DNA of 64,000 nucleotides from Lachnospiraceae bacterium (GCA_019421365.1 JAHZFJ010000008.1:62001-126000), one strand, 5' to 3'; positions 7,590 through 16,920 are shown, counted from the stretch's first letter. Notes: a model not told the origin generated them from the sequence alone. Numbers and translations: made by a program.

Positions 7590-9146
7590 GTGCCAGAATA
7601 TGTAAAAATAATACTAGCTATTGTTATTACCTTGGTAATCGTCGCTCCTCTTGTATGGCGTGCCGCAATTTCTTACAGAAAGAAAGTTTATGAAGAAAAA
7701 GTAGGCAATGCAGAAGATAAGGCAAGAGAAATCATAGATGAAGCTTTGAAAACAGCTGAAACTAAGAAACGAGAAGCCCTACTTGAGGCAAAGGAAGAGT
7801 CTTTAAGGACTAAGAATGAGCTTGAGAAGGAAACTAAGGAACGAAGAGCAGACTTACAACGTTACGAAAAGCGTGTTCTAACTAAAGAAGAAACTTTAGA
7901 TAGAAAGACTGAAGCACTAGAAAAGAAAGAATCCAAACTTTCTGTAAAAGAAGCTGAGCTTGATAAGTTGAGAGCAGAAGTTGAAGAACTTCACGACAGA
8001 AGATTACAGGAGTTAGAGAAGATTTCTGGACTGACCTCCGAACAAGCAAAAGATTATCTTTTAAAAACTGTTGAAGATGAAGTAAAACATGAAACAGCAA
8101 TGTTAGTAAAAGAACTTGAAAGTAAGGCAAAAGAGGAAGCTGATAAGAAAGCAAAAGATTATGTTGTTACAGCTATCCAAAAATGTGCTGCAGACCATGT
8201 AGCTGAAAGCACGATTTCTGTAGTTCAACTTCCAAACGATGAAATGAAAGGTAGAATCATAGGGCGTGAAGGACGTAATATCCGTACATTAGAAACTATG
8301 ACAGGTGTTGATTTAATTATCGATGATACACCAGAAGCTGTAATTTTATCAGGATTTGATCCTATCAGAAGAGAAGTTGCTAGAATAGCTTTAGAGAAAT
8401 TAATTGTAGATGGACGTATTCATCCAGCTAGAATTGAAGAAATGGTTGAAAAAGCACAAAAAGAAGTTGAAGTTATGATTCGTGAAGAAGGTGAAGCAGC
8501 AACTTTAGAGGTTGGTGTTCATGGAATTCACCCAGAACTAGTAAGACTTTTAGGTAAGATGAAGTTTAGAACAAGTTATGGACAGAATGCTTTGAAACAT
8601 TCAATTGAAGTTGCACATTTATCAGGACTTTTAGCTGCTGAAATCGGTGTAGATATCAAGATGGCTAAGAGAGCCGGATTATTACATGACATTGGTAAAT
8701 CTGTTGACCATGAAATGGAAGGTTCACATATTCAAATAGGCGTTGATCTATGTAGAAAATACAAAGAATCCCCTATTGTAATCAATGCAGTAGAGTCACA
8801 TCATGGAGATGTAGAAGCTGAAACATTGATCGCTTGTATAGTACAAGCTGCAGATACAATATCAGCTGCAAGACCTGGTGCAAGAAGAGAAACTTTAGAA
8901 ACTTATACTAACAGATTAAAACAATTAGAAGATATTACGAATAGCTTTAAGGGAGTGGATAAGTCTTTTGCAATACAAGCAGGTAGGGAAGTACGTGTAA
9001 TGGTAGTTCCTGAAGCAATCAATGATGCAGATATGGTTTTACTTGCTCGTGACTTATCAAAACAAATAGAGTCAGAACTAGAGTATCCAGGACAAATAAA
9101 GGTTAATGTAATTCGTGAATCAAGAGTAATTGATTACGCAAAATAG
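7590..9146 (+). CDS. rny: Ribonuclease Y
   Basis: Membrane-anchored endoribonuclease (518 aa) that initiates mRNA decay. The order is typical: one N-terminal transmembrane helix (about residues 5-24), a long charged coiled coil to about 190, a KH domain (LPNDEMKGRIIGREGRNIRTLE) and an HD phosphohydrolase domain with LLHDIGKSVDHE near residue 365. The start codon is GTG, with AGGAGG at 7577-7582 spaced 7 bases away. It lies close to recA, as in Bacillus. Monocistronic, with its own promoter and terminator. Confidence 0.97.
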   Translation: MPEYVKIILAIVITLVIVAPLVWRAAISYRKKVYEEKVGNAEDKAREIIDEALKTAETKKREALLEAKEESLRTKNELEKETKERRADLQRYEKRVLTKEETLDRKTEALEKKESKLSVKEAELDKLRAEVEELHDRRLQELEKISGLTSEQAKDYLLKTVEDEVKHETAMLVKELESKAKEEADKKAKDYVVTAIQKCAADHVAESTISVVQLPNDEMKGRIIGREGRNIRTLETMTGVDLIIDDTPEAVILSGFDPIRREVARIALEKLIVDGRIHPARIEEMVEKAQKEVEVMIREEGEAATLEVGVHGIHPELVRLLGKMKFRTSYGQNALKHSIEVAHLSGLLAAEIGVDIKMAKRAGLLHDIGKSVDHEMEGSHIQIGVDLCRKYKESPIVINAVESHHGDVEAETLIACIVQAADTISAARPGARRETLETYTNRLKQLEDITNSFKGVDKSFAIQAGREVRVMVVPEAINDADMVLLARDLSKQIESELEYPGQIKVNVIRESRVIDYAK

Positions 9147-9157
9147 TGTATGATAAT

Positions 9158-9199
9158 AAAGATATAGTGGAAATTAATTTATTCACTATATCTTTTTTT
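9158..9199 (+). terminator. Rho-independent terminator of rny
   Basis: AAAGATATAGTG (9158-9169) pairs with CACTATATCTTT (9184-9195), followed by a run of T. Confidence 0.85.
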
Positions 9200-9449
9200 G
9201 TGTTCAAAATGCTATTTAATACAATATTTTTAATATAATATTATGTTATTTACATCGTGTACTATTAGAATATAGCAACATCATTAAAATTATTCATAAA
9301 AGATAGGAAACATTCTGAGAATATGCAATAAAATAGTAGTAAACTTGCAAAAAAATAATAAGTAAAATAAGAAATGATTATAAAACCGAGGTTTTGTAAA
9401 TAGATATATCAAATGAGTTTGTTTAATAAGAATTTCAAGAAATAAAAAC
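9200..9449. other. Gene-free A+T-rich gap
   Basis: About 250 bases between the rny terminator and the next promoter. I see no open reading frame with a ribosome binding site and no strong dyad. Confidence 0.6.
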
Positions 9450-9478
9450 TTGCATTATTAGTTGTTCTATATTACAAT
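9450..9478 (+). promoter_or_regulatory. Promoter for the aminotransferase gene
   Basis: TTGCAT (9450-9455), 17 bases, TACAAT (9473-9478), about 90 bases before the start codon. Confidence 0.55.
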
Positions 9479-9570
9479 AATGAAAACGAGATAAATAGGA
9501 AAAGTACATAGATGAAATCACTAAAAAAAGGTATATTTCATTGCTATATTAGAAAGGGTAGGTACACAAT

Positions 9571-10770
9571 ATGGCTCTAACATTATCAAAGAAGGCGCAA
9601 GCTGTTAAGCCTTCATCAACACTTGCAATTACAGCAAAAGCAAAGGAATTAAAGGCACAAGGTATCGATGTAGTGGGATTTGTTGCGGGAGAACCAGATT
9701 TTAATACCCCTGAGAATATTAATGATGCTGCTATCAAGGCAATTCATGATGGTTTTACTAAATATACACCTGCATCTGGTATTGAAGAGTTGAAGAAGGC
9801 AATCTGCAATAAGTTTGCTAACTTCAATAAATTACAATATAAGCCAAATCAGATCGTTATTAGTAATGGAGGAAAACATTCCTTAACGAATATCTTTACT
9901 GCAATCTTAAATCCAAAAGATGAAGTAATTATTCCTGCACCTTTCTGGTTAAGCTATCCTGAAATCATTAAATTAGCAGAGGGTGTTCCTGTAATAGTAA
10001 GATGCGATAAAACACAAAACTACAAATTAACAGCAAAACAGTTAGAAGAAGCTTGCACAGATAAAACAAAAGCAGTTATCTTAAATACGCCTAATAACCC
10101 TACTGGTATGGTGTATTCAAGGGAAGAATTACAGGCTATTGCTGATGTTGTTGTTGAGAAGGATATCTATATTATAGCTGATGAAATGTATGAAAACTTA
10201 ATCTATGGCGAAGATGAACATGTAAGTATTGCTTCTTTAGGTGAAGAGATATATAAGAGAACTATAACATGTAGCGGTGTTGCTAAGAGTTATGCAATGA
10301 CCGGATGGAGAATTGGTTATACTGGTTCATCTGTTGAAATCGCTAAATTGATGGGAAGCATACAAAGTCATCAAACTTCAAACCCTAACTCAATAGCACA
10401 AAAAGCTACTGTAGAAGCTTTGTTAGGACCTCAAGGTACTGTTGAAGTAATGAAAGAAGAATTCAACAAACGTAGAGAATATATGTATGACCGTTTAAGC
10501 AAGATGCCTTTAATCGACACCATAGAGCCAACAGGAGCATTCTACTGTTTTATTGATATCAGTAAATTACTTGATAAAGCATACAAAGGTGAAAAAGTTG
10601 AAACAGTTGGCAAACTTGCATCTATATTAATTGAAGAATATAATGTTGCAGTTATTCCATGTGCTGACTTTGGATTTGAAGACCATATCCGTTTATCATA
10701 TGCTATATCGTTAGAGCAAATCCAAAAAGGATTAGATAGGATTGAAAAATTCATCAATGATTTAGCGTAA
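9571..10770 (+). CDS. Pyridoxal-phosphate aminotransferase, aspartate aminotransferase type (class I)
   Basis: A 399-residue fold-type I aminotransferase of the AspB/AAT-Ib group. The PLP Schiff-base lysine is K239 in GVAKSYAMTGWRIGY; NTPNNPTGMVYSREEL carries the conserved Asn-Pro pair, and DEMYENLIYG carries the cofactor Asp. The likely reaction is aspartate plus 2-oxoglutarate to oxaloacetate plus glutamate, although closely related enzymes act on aromatic amino acids or prephenate, which the sequence alone cannot settle. Flanked by its own promoter and terminator, so transcribed alone. Confidence 0.93.
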   Translation: MALTLSKKAQAVKPSSTLAITAKAKELKAQGIDVVGFVAGEPDFNTPENINDAAIKAIHDGFTKYTPASGIEELKKAICNKFANFNKLQYKPNQIVISNGGKHSLTNIFTAILNPKDEVIIPAPFWLSYPEIIKLAEGVPVIVRCDKTQNYKLTAKQLEEACTDKTKAVILNTPNNPTGMVYSREELQAIADVVVEKDIYIIADEMYENLIYGEDEHVSIASLGEEIYKRTITCSGVAKSYAMTGWRIGYTGSSVEIAKLMGSIQSHQTSNPNSIAQKATVEALLGPQGTVEVMKEEFNKRREYMYDRLSKMPLIDTIEPTGAFYCFIDISKLLDKAYKGEKVETVGKLASILIEEYNVAVIPCADFGFEDHIRLSYAISLEQIQKGLDRIEKFINDLA

Positions 10771-10815
10771 TCCATTTTATATTATAAAATTTATAATTCT
10801 ATAATAAAGTAAAAC

Positions 10816-10863
10816 AAAGTCTATTAATATCGTTATGTTAACGATGATATTATATAGACTTTT
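10816..10863 (+). terminator. Terminator after the aminotransferase gene
   Basis: AAAGTCTATTAATATCGTTA (10816-10835) pairs with 10839-10863 with one small internal mismatch, ending in a T tract. Confidence 0.75.
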
Positions 10864-10987
10864 ATGCTATTTAGGATTAAACTATAGAAATAAAATAAAA
10901 ACTTGATTACGCTAGCAAAGAAGCTGTGAAAATGTATAAGAGTTTTGCATCGAATATAATAGATTTGAAAGGAGCATATTTAATAGA

Positions 10988-11521
10988 ATGGAAGAATATA
11001 AGAGAGTTAAACGTGAATTAAAGCATAAGGGAGCTATTGTAGAATTCTATTCGGATACAATGGAATTACCAAATAAAAAAATTGTAGAGTGGGATCTGAT
11101 TAATCACAAAGGTGCGGCTGCAATTATTCCGGTAGATGCAGAGGGGAAGATTCTGATGGTACGTCAGTATCGCAATGCAATCGAAAAGTATACATTAGAG
11201 ATACCTGCTGGTGGTAAAGAACCAGAAGAAGATATGAAGACTTGTGCAATGCGAGAGCTAGAAGAGGAAACAGGATATCGTACAGAGCATGTTGAGCATC
11301 TTATTGATATATATACAACTGTAGCTTTTTGTAATGAGAAGATAGGAATCTATTATACAACAGATCTAATTCCAGCAAAGCAACATCTAGATGAAGATGA
11401 GTTTGTAAGTATAGAACGATATACATTAGATGAACTTGTAGAGATGATTTTCAATGGAACAATAGAAGATGCTAAGACAATTGCTGCAATCATGTCCTAT
11501 AAAGCGAAAAGAAATCTATAA
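10988..11521 (+). CDS. nudF: NUDIX hydrolase, ADP-ribose pyrophosphatase type
   Basis: A 177-residue protein with a complete Nudix box (G-x5-E-x7-REL-x-EE-x-G) in GGKEPEEDMKTCAMRELEEE plus TGY. The upstream EIPAG and N-terminal beta strands fit the ADP-ribose pyrophosphatase subfamily, which hydrolyses ADP-ribose to AMP and ribose 5-phosphate. AAAGGAG at 10968-10974 lies 13 bases before the ATG, longer than usual, but no better start is in frame. spoIIM follows, as near nudF in Bacillus, so the neighbourhood looks ancestral. A TATAAT at 10955-10960 may be its -10 box. Confidence 0.9.
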   Translation: MEEYKRVKRELKHKGAIVEFYSDTMELPNKKIVEWDLINHKGAAAIIPVDAEGKILMVRQYRNAIEKYTLEIPAGGKEPEEDMKTCAMRELEEETGYRTEHVEHLIDIYTTVAFCNEKIGIYYTTDLIPAKQHLDEDEFVSIERYTLDELVEMIFNGTIEDAKTIAAIMSYKAKRNL

Positions 11522-11525
11522 GCAA

Positions 11526-11554
11526 TCATTTTTTTAGGTCTTCCAACATATCAT
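11526..11554 (+). promoter_or_regulatory. Possible sigma-E-type sporulation promoter for spoIIM
   Basis: TCATTTT (11526-11532), 14 bases, then CATATCAT (11547-11554) resembles the mother-cell sigma-E pattern (-35 ATATT-like, -10 CATACAAT-like). Bacillus spoIIM is known to be sigma-E dependent. The match here is imperfect. Confidence 0.35.
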
Positions 11555-11593
11555 AGTATAACTAGTACAATTTTGTTAAGGGAGGAAATCTGT

Positions 11594-12214
11594 ATGAAGA
11601 GTACTATGAATATGTTGAAGAATCGAATAGGAATTTACCGCCTTGCAGCAATCCTTTTATTAATTGGTATTGTACTTGGAACTGTAGCAGCAAATATATT
11701 GCAAAGATTCTATCTGAGCGATTTGGAGACTATTAACCGTTATTTTGGTACCAACGTAAATCTAATCAAAATCAATTATGGAAGTCTGATGAAATACATC
11801 ATAACTAATAGATTAAAGGAATTTATCTTGATATGGATTAGTTGCTGCATGGTGTTTGGAATGCCTTTATTATCCCTATTAATCACATATAAAGGTATAT
11901 GTATAGGCTTTGCATTATCAAGTTCTATATTATGCTATGGATTTAAAGGAATCCTGGTTTATCTTGCCTATATATTTCCGCAATGTATAATATACATACC
12001 TGTATATATCCTGACGGTTAAGAAAGGATATGATTTATGCGAGACTTTATATTTTAGCAGTAAAATCTCATTTAAAGGAAAGAAGAGTGTTGCAGGGGAA
12101 TATGTACCTATAATTCTGATATTACTGCTTTTTCTAGGTATCGGCTGCATCGTTGAAACGTATATTAATAGTGCATTAGTTAGAAATGTTATTGGGTGGA
12201 TAATGAAGCAGTAG
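11594..12214 (+). CDS. spoIIM: Stage II sporulation protein M
   Basis: Integral membrane protein (206 aa) needed for septal peptidoglycan removal and engulfment, working with SpoIID and SpoIIP. Seen: an N-terminal membrane helix (LAAILLLIGIVLGTVAANIL), a periplasmic segment, then four more hydrophobic stretches including the family-typical GICIGFALSSSILCYGFKGI and a C-terminal helix. AGGGAGG at 11579-11585 places the start at ATG 11594, 8 bases on; the in-frame TTG at 11573 would precede that site. Downstream of nudF, 72 bases away. Confidence 0.92.
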   Translation: MKSTMNMLKNRIGIYRLAAILLLIGIVLGTVAANILQRFYLSDLETINRYFGTNVNLIKINYGSLMKYIITNRLKEFILIWISCCMVFGMPLLSLLITYKGICIGFALSSSILCYGFKGILVYLAYIFPQCIIYIPVYILTVKKGYDLCETLYFSSKISFKGKKSVAGEYVPIILILLLFLGIGCIVETYINSALVRNVIGWIMKQ

Positions 12215-12262
12215 AGTATAGAATTTTATTTGGTTACTATCTATTTATGAAATGATAACAAT

Positions 12263-12301
12263 AAAACGGAGCTAAGGAAGAGGATTCCATAGCTCCGTTT
12301 T
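12263..12301. terminator. Bidirectional terminator between spoIIM and aroF
   Basis: AAAACGGAGCTA (12263-12274) and TAGCTCCGTTTT (12290-12301) form a 12-bp stem with an A tract on one side and a T tract on the other, between convergent genes. Confidence 0.88.
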
Positions 12302-12326
12302 ATTACTATATTCTATTATTCATGTA

Positions 12327-13355
12327 TTAAATTTGTTCAGCGATAGTATATAATAATTCTTCTGTTTCTTTCCAACCTAAACAAGGGTCAGTGATTGATT
12401 TACCATAGATATGATCAGAAATCTTTTGACAACCTGGCTCGATGTAACTTTCGATCATTACACCTTTAACAAGAGTAGCAATATCATTAGATACTTTACG
12501 GCTGTGAAGAATCTCTTTAATGATACGTGGTTGTTGGTCGTATAATTTGTTAGAGTTTGCATGGTTTGCATCAACGATAGTAGCTGGATTTTGTAAGTCT
12601 CTTTCAGCATACATATCAACTAAACGAATTAAGTCCTCATAGTGATAATTAGGAATTGATTGGCCATGTTTATTAACTGCTCCACGAAGAATTGTATGAG
12701 CAAGTGGGTTACCTGAAGTTTCAACTTCAGATGCACGATATAAGAAAGTGTGGCTACATTGTGCTGCTACAACAGAGTTTAACATTACTGAAAGGTCTCC
12801 GCTTGTAGGATTCTTCATACCAGAAGCGACATCCATTCCGCTGATTGTAAGTCTATGTTGTTGATCTTCAACAGAACGGGCACCAACAGCAACATAAGAT
12901 AATATATCGTCCACATAAGGCCAGTTTTCTGGGTATAACATCTCATCAGCGGCAGCAAGGCCTGTTTCAGCAATAGCGCGTAGATGCATTTTTCTCATAG
13001 CCAATAACCCTTCATGAAGATCAGGTTCTTTCTCAGGATTTGGTTGATGAACGATTCCCTTATAACCTTCTCCCGTAGTTCTTGGTTTGTTAGTATAGAT
13101 ACGTGGTATGATTATTAATTTGTCAGATACTTTATCTTGAACTTTAGCAAGACGATTTATGTAGTCGCACACTGAATCTTCGTTATCTGCAGAGCAAGGT
13201 CCAATAATAACTAGGAATTTATCTGATTCACCTGTAAGGACTTTTTTGATCATTTCATCGCGGTTAGCTTTCCAATTAGCGTGTTCAGCTGGAAGTGGTA
13301 AAGCTTGTTTTAATTCTGAAGGTGACATTACTTCTCTGATTATTTTAAAACTCAT
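12327..13355 (-). CDS. aroF: 3-deoxy-7-phosphoheptulonate (DAHP) synthase, AroFGH type
   Basis: First enzyme of the shikimate pathway (342 aa): phosphoenolpyruvate plus erythrose 4-phosphate to DAHP. Recognisable are IGPCSADNEDSV, RIYTNKPRTTGEGYKG and GARSVEDQQHRLTISG, all typical of the E. coli AroF/G/H-like class. AAAGGAG lies just ahead of the ATG. A second DAHP synthase of a different subclass is encoded at 41.5 kb beside tyrA, so the cell has two independent entry enzymes. I see no T-box or attenuator peptide upstream that would show how this copy is controlled. Confidence 0.95.
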   Translation of the reverse strand: MSFKIIREVMSPSELKQALPLPAEHANWKANRDEMIKKVLTGESDKFLVIIGPCSADNEDSVCDYINRLAKVQDKVSDKLIIIPRIYTNKPRTTGEGYKGIVHQPNPEKEPDLHEGLLAMRKMHLRAIAETGLAAADEMLYPENWPYVDDILSYVAVGARSVEDQQHRLTISGMDVASGMKNPTSGDLSVMLNSVVAAQCSHTFLYRASEVETSGNPLAHTILRGAVNKHGQSIPNYHYEDLIRLVDMYAERDLQNPATIVDANHANSNKLYDQQPRIIKEILHSRKVSNDIATLVKGVMIESYIEPGCQKISDHIYGKSITDPCLGWKETEELLYTIAEQI

Positions 13356-13628
13356 TCTAATTCTCCTTTACTATTTAAAATTCATAAGAATTATGATAAT
13401 ATATTAGAAACTAACCATTGTACTCCTAATTGTTTGGGAGACAGGAAGTTATACCTATTAACTAATTCATGAATAATATGAAACAATGGCGTATAATAAT
13501 ACGTTAATATGTCGAAGTCTATTGTATACGTTTTCAGATAATAAGTCAAATCATAAGTGAAATATAATGTAACTATTCTAAGCAAAATATACTGAAATAA
13601 TAAGTCTACATATACTATGGGGGAAAAG

Positions 13629-14168
13629 ATGAGTAAGATAAAAAAGATTATTAAGACTAAAAAGAAGATACTAAGCCGTGTTCTAATATGCAATATACTA
13701 ATATTATCGTTAAGTGCTTGCAGCGGTAATTCAAATAGTAATAAAAATAATAGTGTGGAAGAGAATACCACGGTAGCAAAGAGCGAAGAAGATAGTAACG
13801 CAATTAGCGAAAATGCTGTGACAGAGGATTACAACGAACAAATCAGTAATGTTAGTAGCAATAATGGAACAAATAAAACAAATGAGCCAAATGATTCAAA
13901 TGAAGGAAATGACCCAGAGGAGCCTAATAAGCCGAATGAACCAAATAGCTCTAATGTTTCTAATGCCCCAAATGTTTCGAACAATCCGAATTCATCTAAT
14001 AGCCCGAATACTTCGAATGATTCGAATACTTCTAATACTCCAAACGATTCCAATAAAGGGAACACGGCTAATACGCCTAATACATCAAACTCTCCAGTGG
14101 AATCTAATAGTCCCAATAGTTCGAATTCCTCGAACGAAACAAATGTATCAAATTCTCCGAATCGTTAA
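13629..14168 (+). CDS. Lipoprotein with Asn-rich low-complexity tail
   Basis: A 179-residue secreted lipoprotein of unknown function. Basic N-terminus (KKIIKTKKK), hydrophobic core and lipobox LSLSAC at about residue 34 predict lipid attachment. Everything after about residue 80 is low complexity with Asn at nearly every third position, alternating NxSN, NxPN and NxTN triplets; codons are phased AAT/AAC followed by two variable positions. Such tails can act as a flexible, possibly glycosylated spacer (inference). GGGGG at 13619-13623 favours ATG 13629 over the ATG at 13617. Its stop overlaps the stop of the convergent GNAT gene by 4 bases. Confidence 0.75.
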   Translation: MSKIKKIIKTKKKILSRVLICNILILSLSACSGNSNSNKNNSVEENTTVAKSEEDSNAISENAVTEDYNEQISNVSSNNGTNKTNEPNDSNEGNDPEEPNKPNEPNSSNVSNAPNVSNNPNSSNSPNTSNDSNTSNTPNDSNKGNTANTPNTSNSPVESNSPNSSNSSNETNVSNSPNR

Positions 14169-15025
14169 GTGAGATAGTAGTCGTAATTTTCGGCGATAAA
14201 ATGATACCCAACTTTTTGATATACCCTATTAGCTATCATATCTTCCTTGTCCACAAATAAAGTACAGAATGTATTACCTTGCTCAAGAATACTTTTACTT
14301 AGATGATACATAATTGCGGTAGCATAACCAAGACCACGATAATTGCTAGATGTATATACATAGCTTATAGAAACGCCGTTTAGTAATTTCCTTGTGGTAC
14401 AGGCCATAGAAACTGGAATGTTATCTGTATTGAGAAAAATATAGTACAGATTATTAATGATTTGTTCCTGAATTAAATCGATAATACGGTCATATTCAAG
14501 ATGCAAACCTAGAAGGTCTTTTCCAAATAAAACGTTCCAACGAGTGATGGTATCTAGGTCCAAGAGATTGGCCTGACGAAAAGACCCGTTAGGGATAGTG
14601 GTTGTATGTACATCACGTAATTCTAAGATATCGCTTTTTAGATATTCTTTGAATGTGGAAGAAGGGGATATCTTTCTATAATATGTTATAAAGCTATTGC
14701 ATATTAATGAACTGCCGCTTATACCTTTAATTGGTATATTAGTTTCTAAGATATAATCTATTAACAATTTAATTGCAGTATTTATTTTGTGTTCATCTTT
14801 GATTGGAGAAAAAACCTGAATATTGTATGGAGTTACATTGGAAAAGAGCAGAACTACTTGATTGTATTCCGTGATAATACCAAAAAAGCAAGTGTTGCAG
14901 GGGGAAACAGTGAGTTTTTGTAGCGCGTTATAAACAATTAGTTGTGTTAATGCTTCGTTATCAACTAATAAACCACTATTAGCTCTTAAGAAAGATTGTG
15001 CATTTTTATAAATATGTAATCTCAT
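14165..15025 (-). CDS. GNAT-family N-acetyltransferase
   Basis: A 286-residue two-part protein. The C-terminal half (about residues 150-286) has the acetyl-CoA loop in YRGLGYATAIMYHLSK and the GNAT beta-strand FCTLFVDKEDMIANRVYQKVGYHFI; the N-terminal half resembles a degenerate GNAT-like domain and I cannot assign it. Substrate unknown. AGGAGG precedes the ATG. It is convergent with, and overlaps by 4 bases, the Asn-rich lipoprotein gene, so no terminator separates them. Confidence 0.82.
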   Translation of the reverse strand: MRLHIYKNAQSFLRANSGLLVDNEALTQLIVYNALQKLTVSPCNTCFFGIITEYNQVVLLFSNVTPYNIQVFSPIKDEHKINTAIKLLIDYILETNIPIKGISGSSLICNSFITYYRKISPSSTFKEYLKSDILELRDVHTTTIPNGSFRQANLLDLDTITRWNVLFGKDLLGLHLEYDRIIDLIQEQIINNLYYIFLNTDNIPVSMACTTRKLLNGVSISYVYTSSNYRGLGYATAIMYHLSKSILEQGNTFCTLFVDKEDMIANRVYQKVGYHFIAENYDYYLT

Positions 15026-15208
15026 ATAAAACCTCCTAATTTGATTATGTCACTTTGTATCGTTGTTTTTATTAGCAAGTATTCACAATAGATTCATTAA
15101 TAATATAATAATACATAATTTCAGTCAGAAATTAAATGATAAATTGGTATTAGTTACTTTTATGTCTAGTTAAGGGAGGGGCATTTAGGTAAGCATGTGG
15201 TTAATTAT

Positions 15209-15256
15209 ATTAAAGAAAGACAGTTTTCTAGGAATAGAAAACTGTCTTTCTTTAAT
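15209..15256. terminator. Perfect 22-bp palindromic terminator
   Basis: 15209-15230 and 15235-15256 are exact reverse complements around a GGAA loop; the stem holds A-rich and T-rich ends, so it can work on either strand. It lies 30 bases beyond the stop of the minus-strand exchanger gene. Confidence 0.8.
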
Positions 15257-15285
15257 ATCTATAGTTATAGAATCGTTATCTTGAA

Positions 15286-16230
15286 TTACCTTAGTAATAC
15301 AAGATAAGCAAAGTATGCTGCATAGCCAATAATCATAATAATACCGCCAGTTTTTCCTACTTTACGATCACGGAACCCACAGATTAGTAATAATACTGCG
15401 GCTGCTATTGCTACAATTGTATCTACGATGAAACTTCTTGCAAAGTTTATTGGTGTTATAATAGCGGCCGTTGACAATACGAATAAGATATTGAATAAGT
15501 TACTACCAACAATGTTACCAACTGCAATATCGTCTTTACCTTTCTTAGCAGCTGTAATAGAAGTAATTAATTCCGGCAAGGATGTACCAAAAGCAACGAT
15601 TGTTAGGCCGATAAAACGAGGACTCATACCGAAGATTTCAGCAATTTTTGATGCACTATCTACAGTTATATCACTACCGATAATGATAGCTGCCATACCT
15701 AAGATTGTAATTAATATTAGTAGGGGCATTTTATCCTTTTCACTAGCTTCAGGGACGTCATCCATCTCTGCCTTACCTGATTTAGATAATCTAATTAAAT
15801 ATACAAAGAATACAATAAACATGATCCAAAGAATAACACCATCAATAAAACCAAGTGTACCATCTAATCCAAGTAAGAGAAGAACTAAAGTGGTGATTAT
15901 TACATATGGTAACTCAAAGTGTAATGTTGATTTTTGAATACTTAATGGAAGGATAATGGACGTAATACCTATGATGATTAAGATATTGAATATGTTACTT
16001 CCAACGACATTACTTATTGCAATGTCTGCATTCTTATTAAGAGCAGCTGTGATACTTACTGCGGCTTCTGGAGCACTCGTGCCGAATGCAACAATAGTTA
16101 AACCGATGACAAGTTGTGGGATATGGAATTTGTCAGCGATTTTTGATGATCCTTCAACAAACTTGTCTGCGCCTTTAATAAGTAGTACAAATCCTAAGGC
16201 TAGAAGGAGTAATTGAATAAATATTTGCAT
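15286..16230 (-). CDS. Calcium/sodium antiporter (CaCA family, YrbG type)
   Basis: A 314-residue integral membrane exchanger. The two alpha repeats are clear: GLTIVAFGTSAPEAAVSITA with GSNIFNI in the first half, and GLTIVAFGTSLPELITSITA with GSNLFNI in the second, the arrangement of prokaryotic Na+/Ca2+ exchangers. About ten membrane helices are apparent, split by a short acidic cytoplasmic loop (EMDDVPEASEKDK). AAAAGGTGG places the start at the ATG at 16230; an in-frame GTG at 16239 overlaps that site. Monocistronic. Confidence 0.93.
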   Translation of the reverse strand: MQIFIQLLLLALGFVLLIKGADKFVEGSSKIADKFHIPQLVIGLTIVAFGTSAPEAAVSITAALNKNADIAISNVVGSNIFNILIIIGITSIILPLSIQKSTLHFELPYVIITTLVLLLLGLDGTLGFIDGVILWIMFIVFFVYLIRLSKSGKAEMDDVPEASEKDKMPLLILITILGMAAIIIGSDITVDSASKIAEIFGMSPRFIGLTIVAFGTSLPELITSITAAKKGKDDIAVGNIVGSNLFNILFVLSTAAIITPINFARSFIVDTIVAIAAAVLLLICGFRDRKVGKTGGIIMIIGYAAYFAYLVLLR

Positions 16231-16374
16231 AGAATCCACCTTTTCTTTCGCGTAATTTTCTATAACTACATAAAAATGATAAAATAGTCAAAAAACATTG
16301 TAAAATGACCGACAAATAATGTCAAGGTGTTTTCAACAATTAAAAAAACTTTATATATTAGGAAGTGATTATCA

Positions 16375-16920
16375 TTGCGAAAAATTATGAAGATAATAGT
16401 TATTGCAATTAGTATTTTACTAATAGGTAACTTTTTATACCAAAGGACATCATTATTTTTTTTGGATTTGCCAGATATGCCATTTTCACTACATTTGAAT
16501 AAAGAAAATATCGTTTTGGAAGAGGGCGAAACATTTCGTTTATCCGTTTTTGGTGTTAACAAAAGAGTGCATTATAGTTCAAAAGATTTTAAAGTTGCTT
16601 ATGTAAACCTCAACGGAAAAGTATTTGCTAAGAAACCAGGCATAACTTTCATAACAGCCAAGGTAGGAAAGAAAACGTTACGATGTAAAGTGAGAGTTAT
16701 TGCAATTAACAGAAAATCTTTAACCTTAGAGGTAGGCGAAAAGTATCAGTTTAATATAGAAGGAGATGGAATTATAAGTAGTGTTTCTTGGAAATCAAGC
16801 AATTCTTCTGTAGCTTATGTGAATGATTATGGTTATGTCACTGCCAAAAGGAAAGGGACTACCATAATAACTGCTAAAATATATGGAAAAAAGCTTAGTT
16901 GTAAACTAAAAGTCGAATAG
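16375..16920 (+). CDS. Membrane-anchored protein with two bacterial Ig-like (Big_2-type) domains
   Basis: A 181-residue protein: a short basic N-terminus and one hydrophobic helix (about residues 5-21), then two repeats of about 70 residues each ending in a pattern such as VAYVNLNGKVFAKKPGITFITAKV and VAYVNDYGYVTAKRKGTTIITAKI, which is the hallmark of Big_2 domains. No enzyme domain follows, so it is probably a cell-surface binding or spacer protein. The likely start is TTG 16375, 7 bases after AGGAAGTG; the next ATG (16387) is too far from it. Confidence 0.75.
   Translation: MRKIMKIIVIAISILLIGNFLYQRTSLFFLDLPDMPFSLHLNKENIVLEEGETFRLSVFGVNKRVHYSSKDFKVAYVNLNGKVFAKKPGITFITAKVGKKTLRCKVRVIAINRKSLTLEVGEKYQFNIEGDGIISSVSWKSSNSSVAYVNDYGYVTAKRKGTTIITAKIYGKKLSCKLKVE

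Noticed and set aside
13391..13771. 126-codon hydrophobic frame on the minus strand
   Set aside because: It begins at a GTG with no ribosome binding site and overlaps the start of the Asn-rich lipoprotein gene; its hydrophobicity comes from reading A/T-rich sequence backwards.
13969..14160. CRISPR-like short repeats
   Set aside because: The short repeats are codon-phased (three-base period) inside a coding frame, with no spacer structure.
13849..14172. Second plus-strand frame within the lipoprotein gene
   Set aside because: It is a shifted reading of the AAT/AAC triplet repeats, with no start signal.
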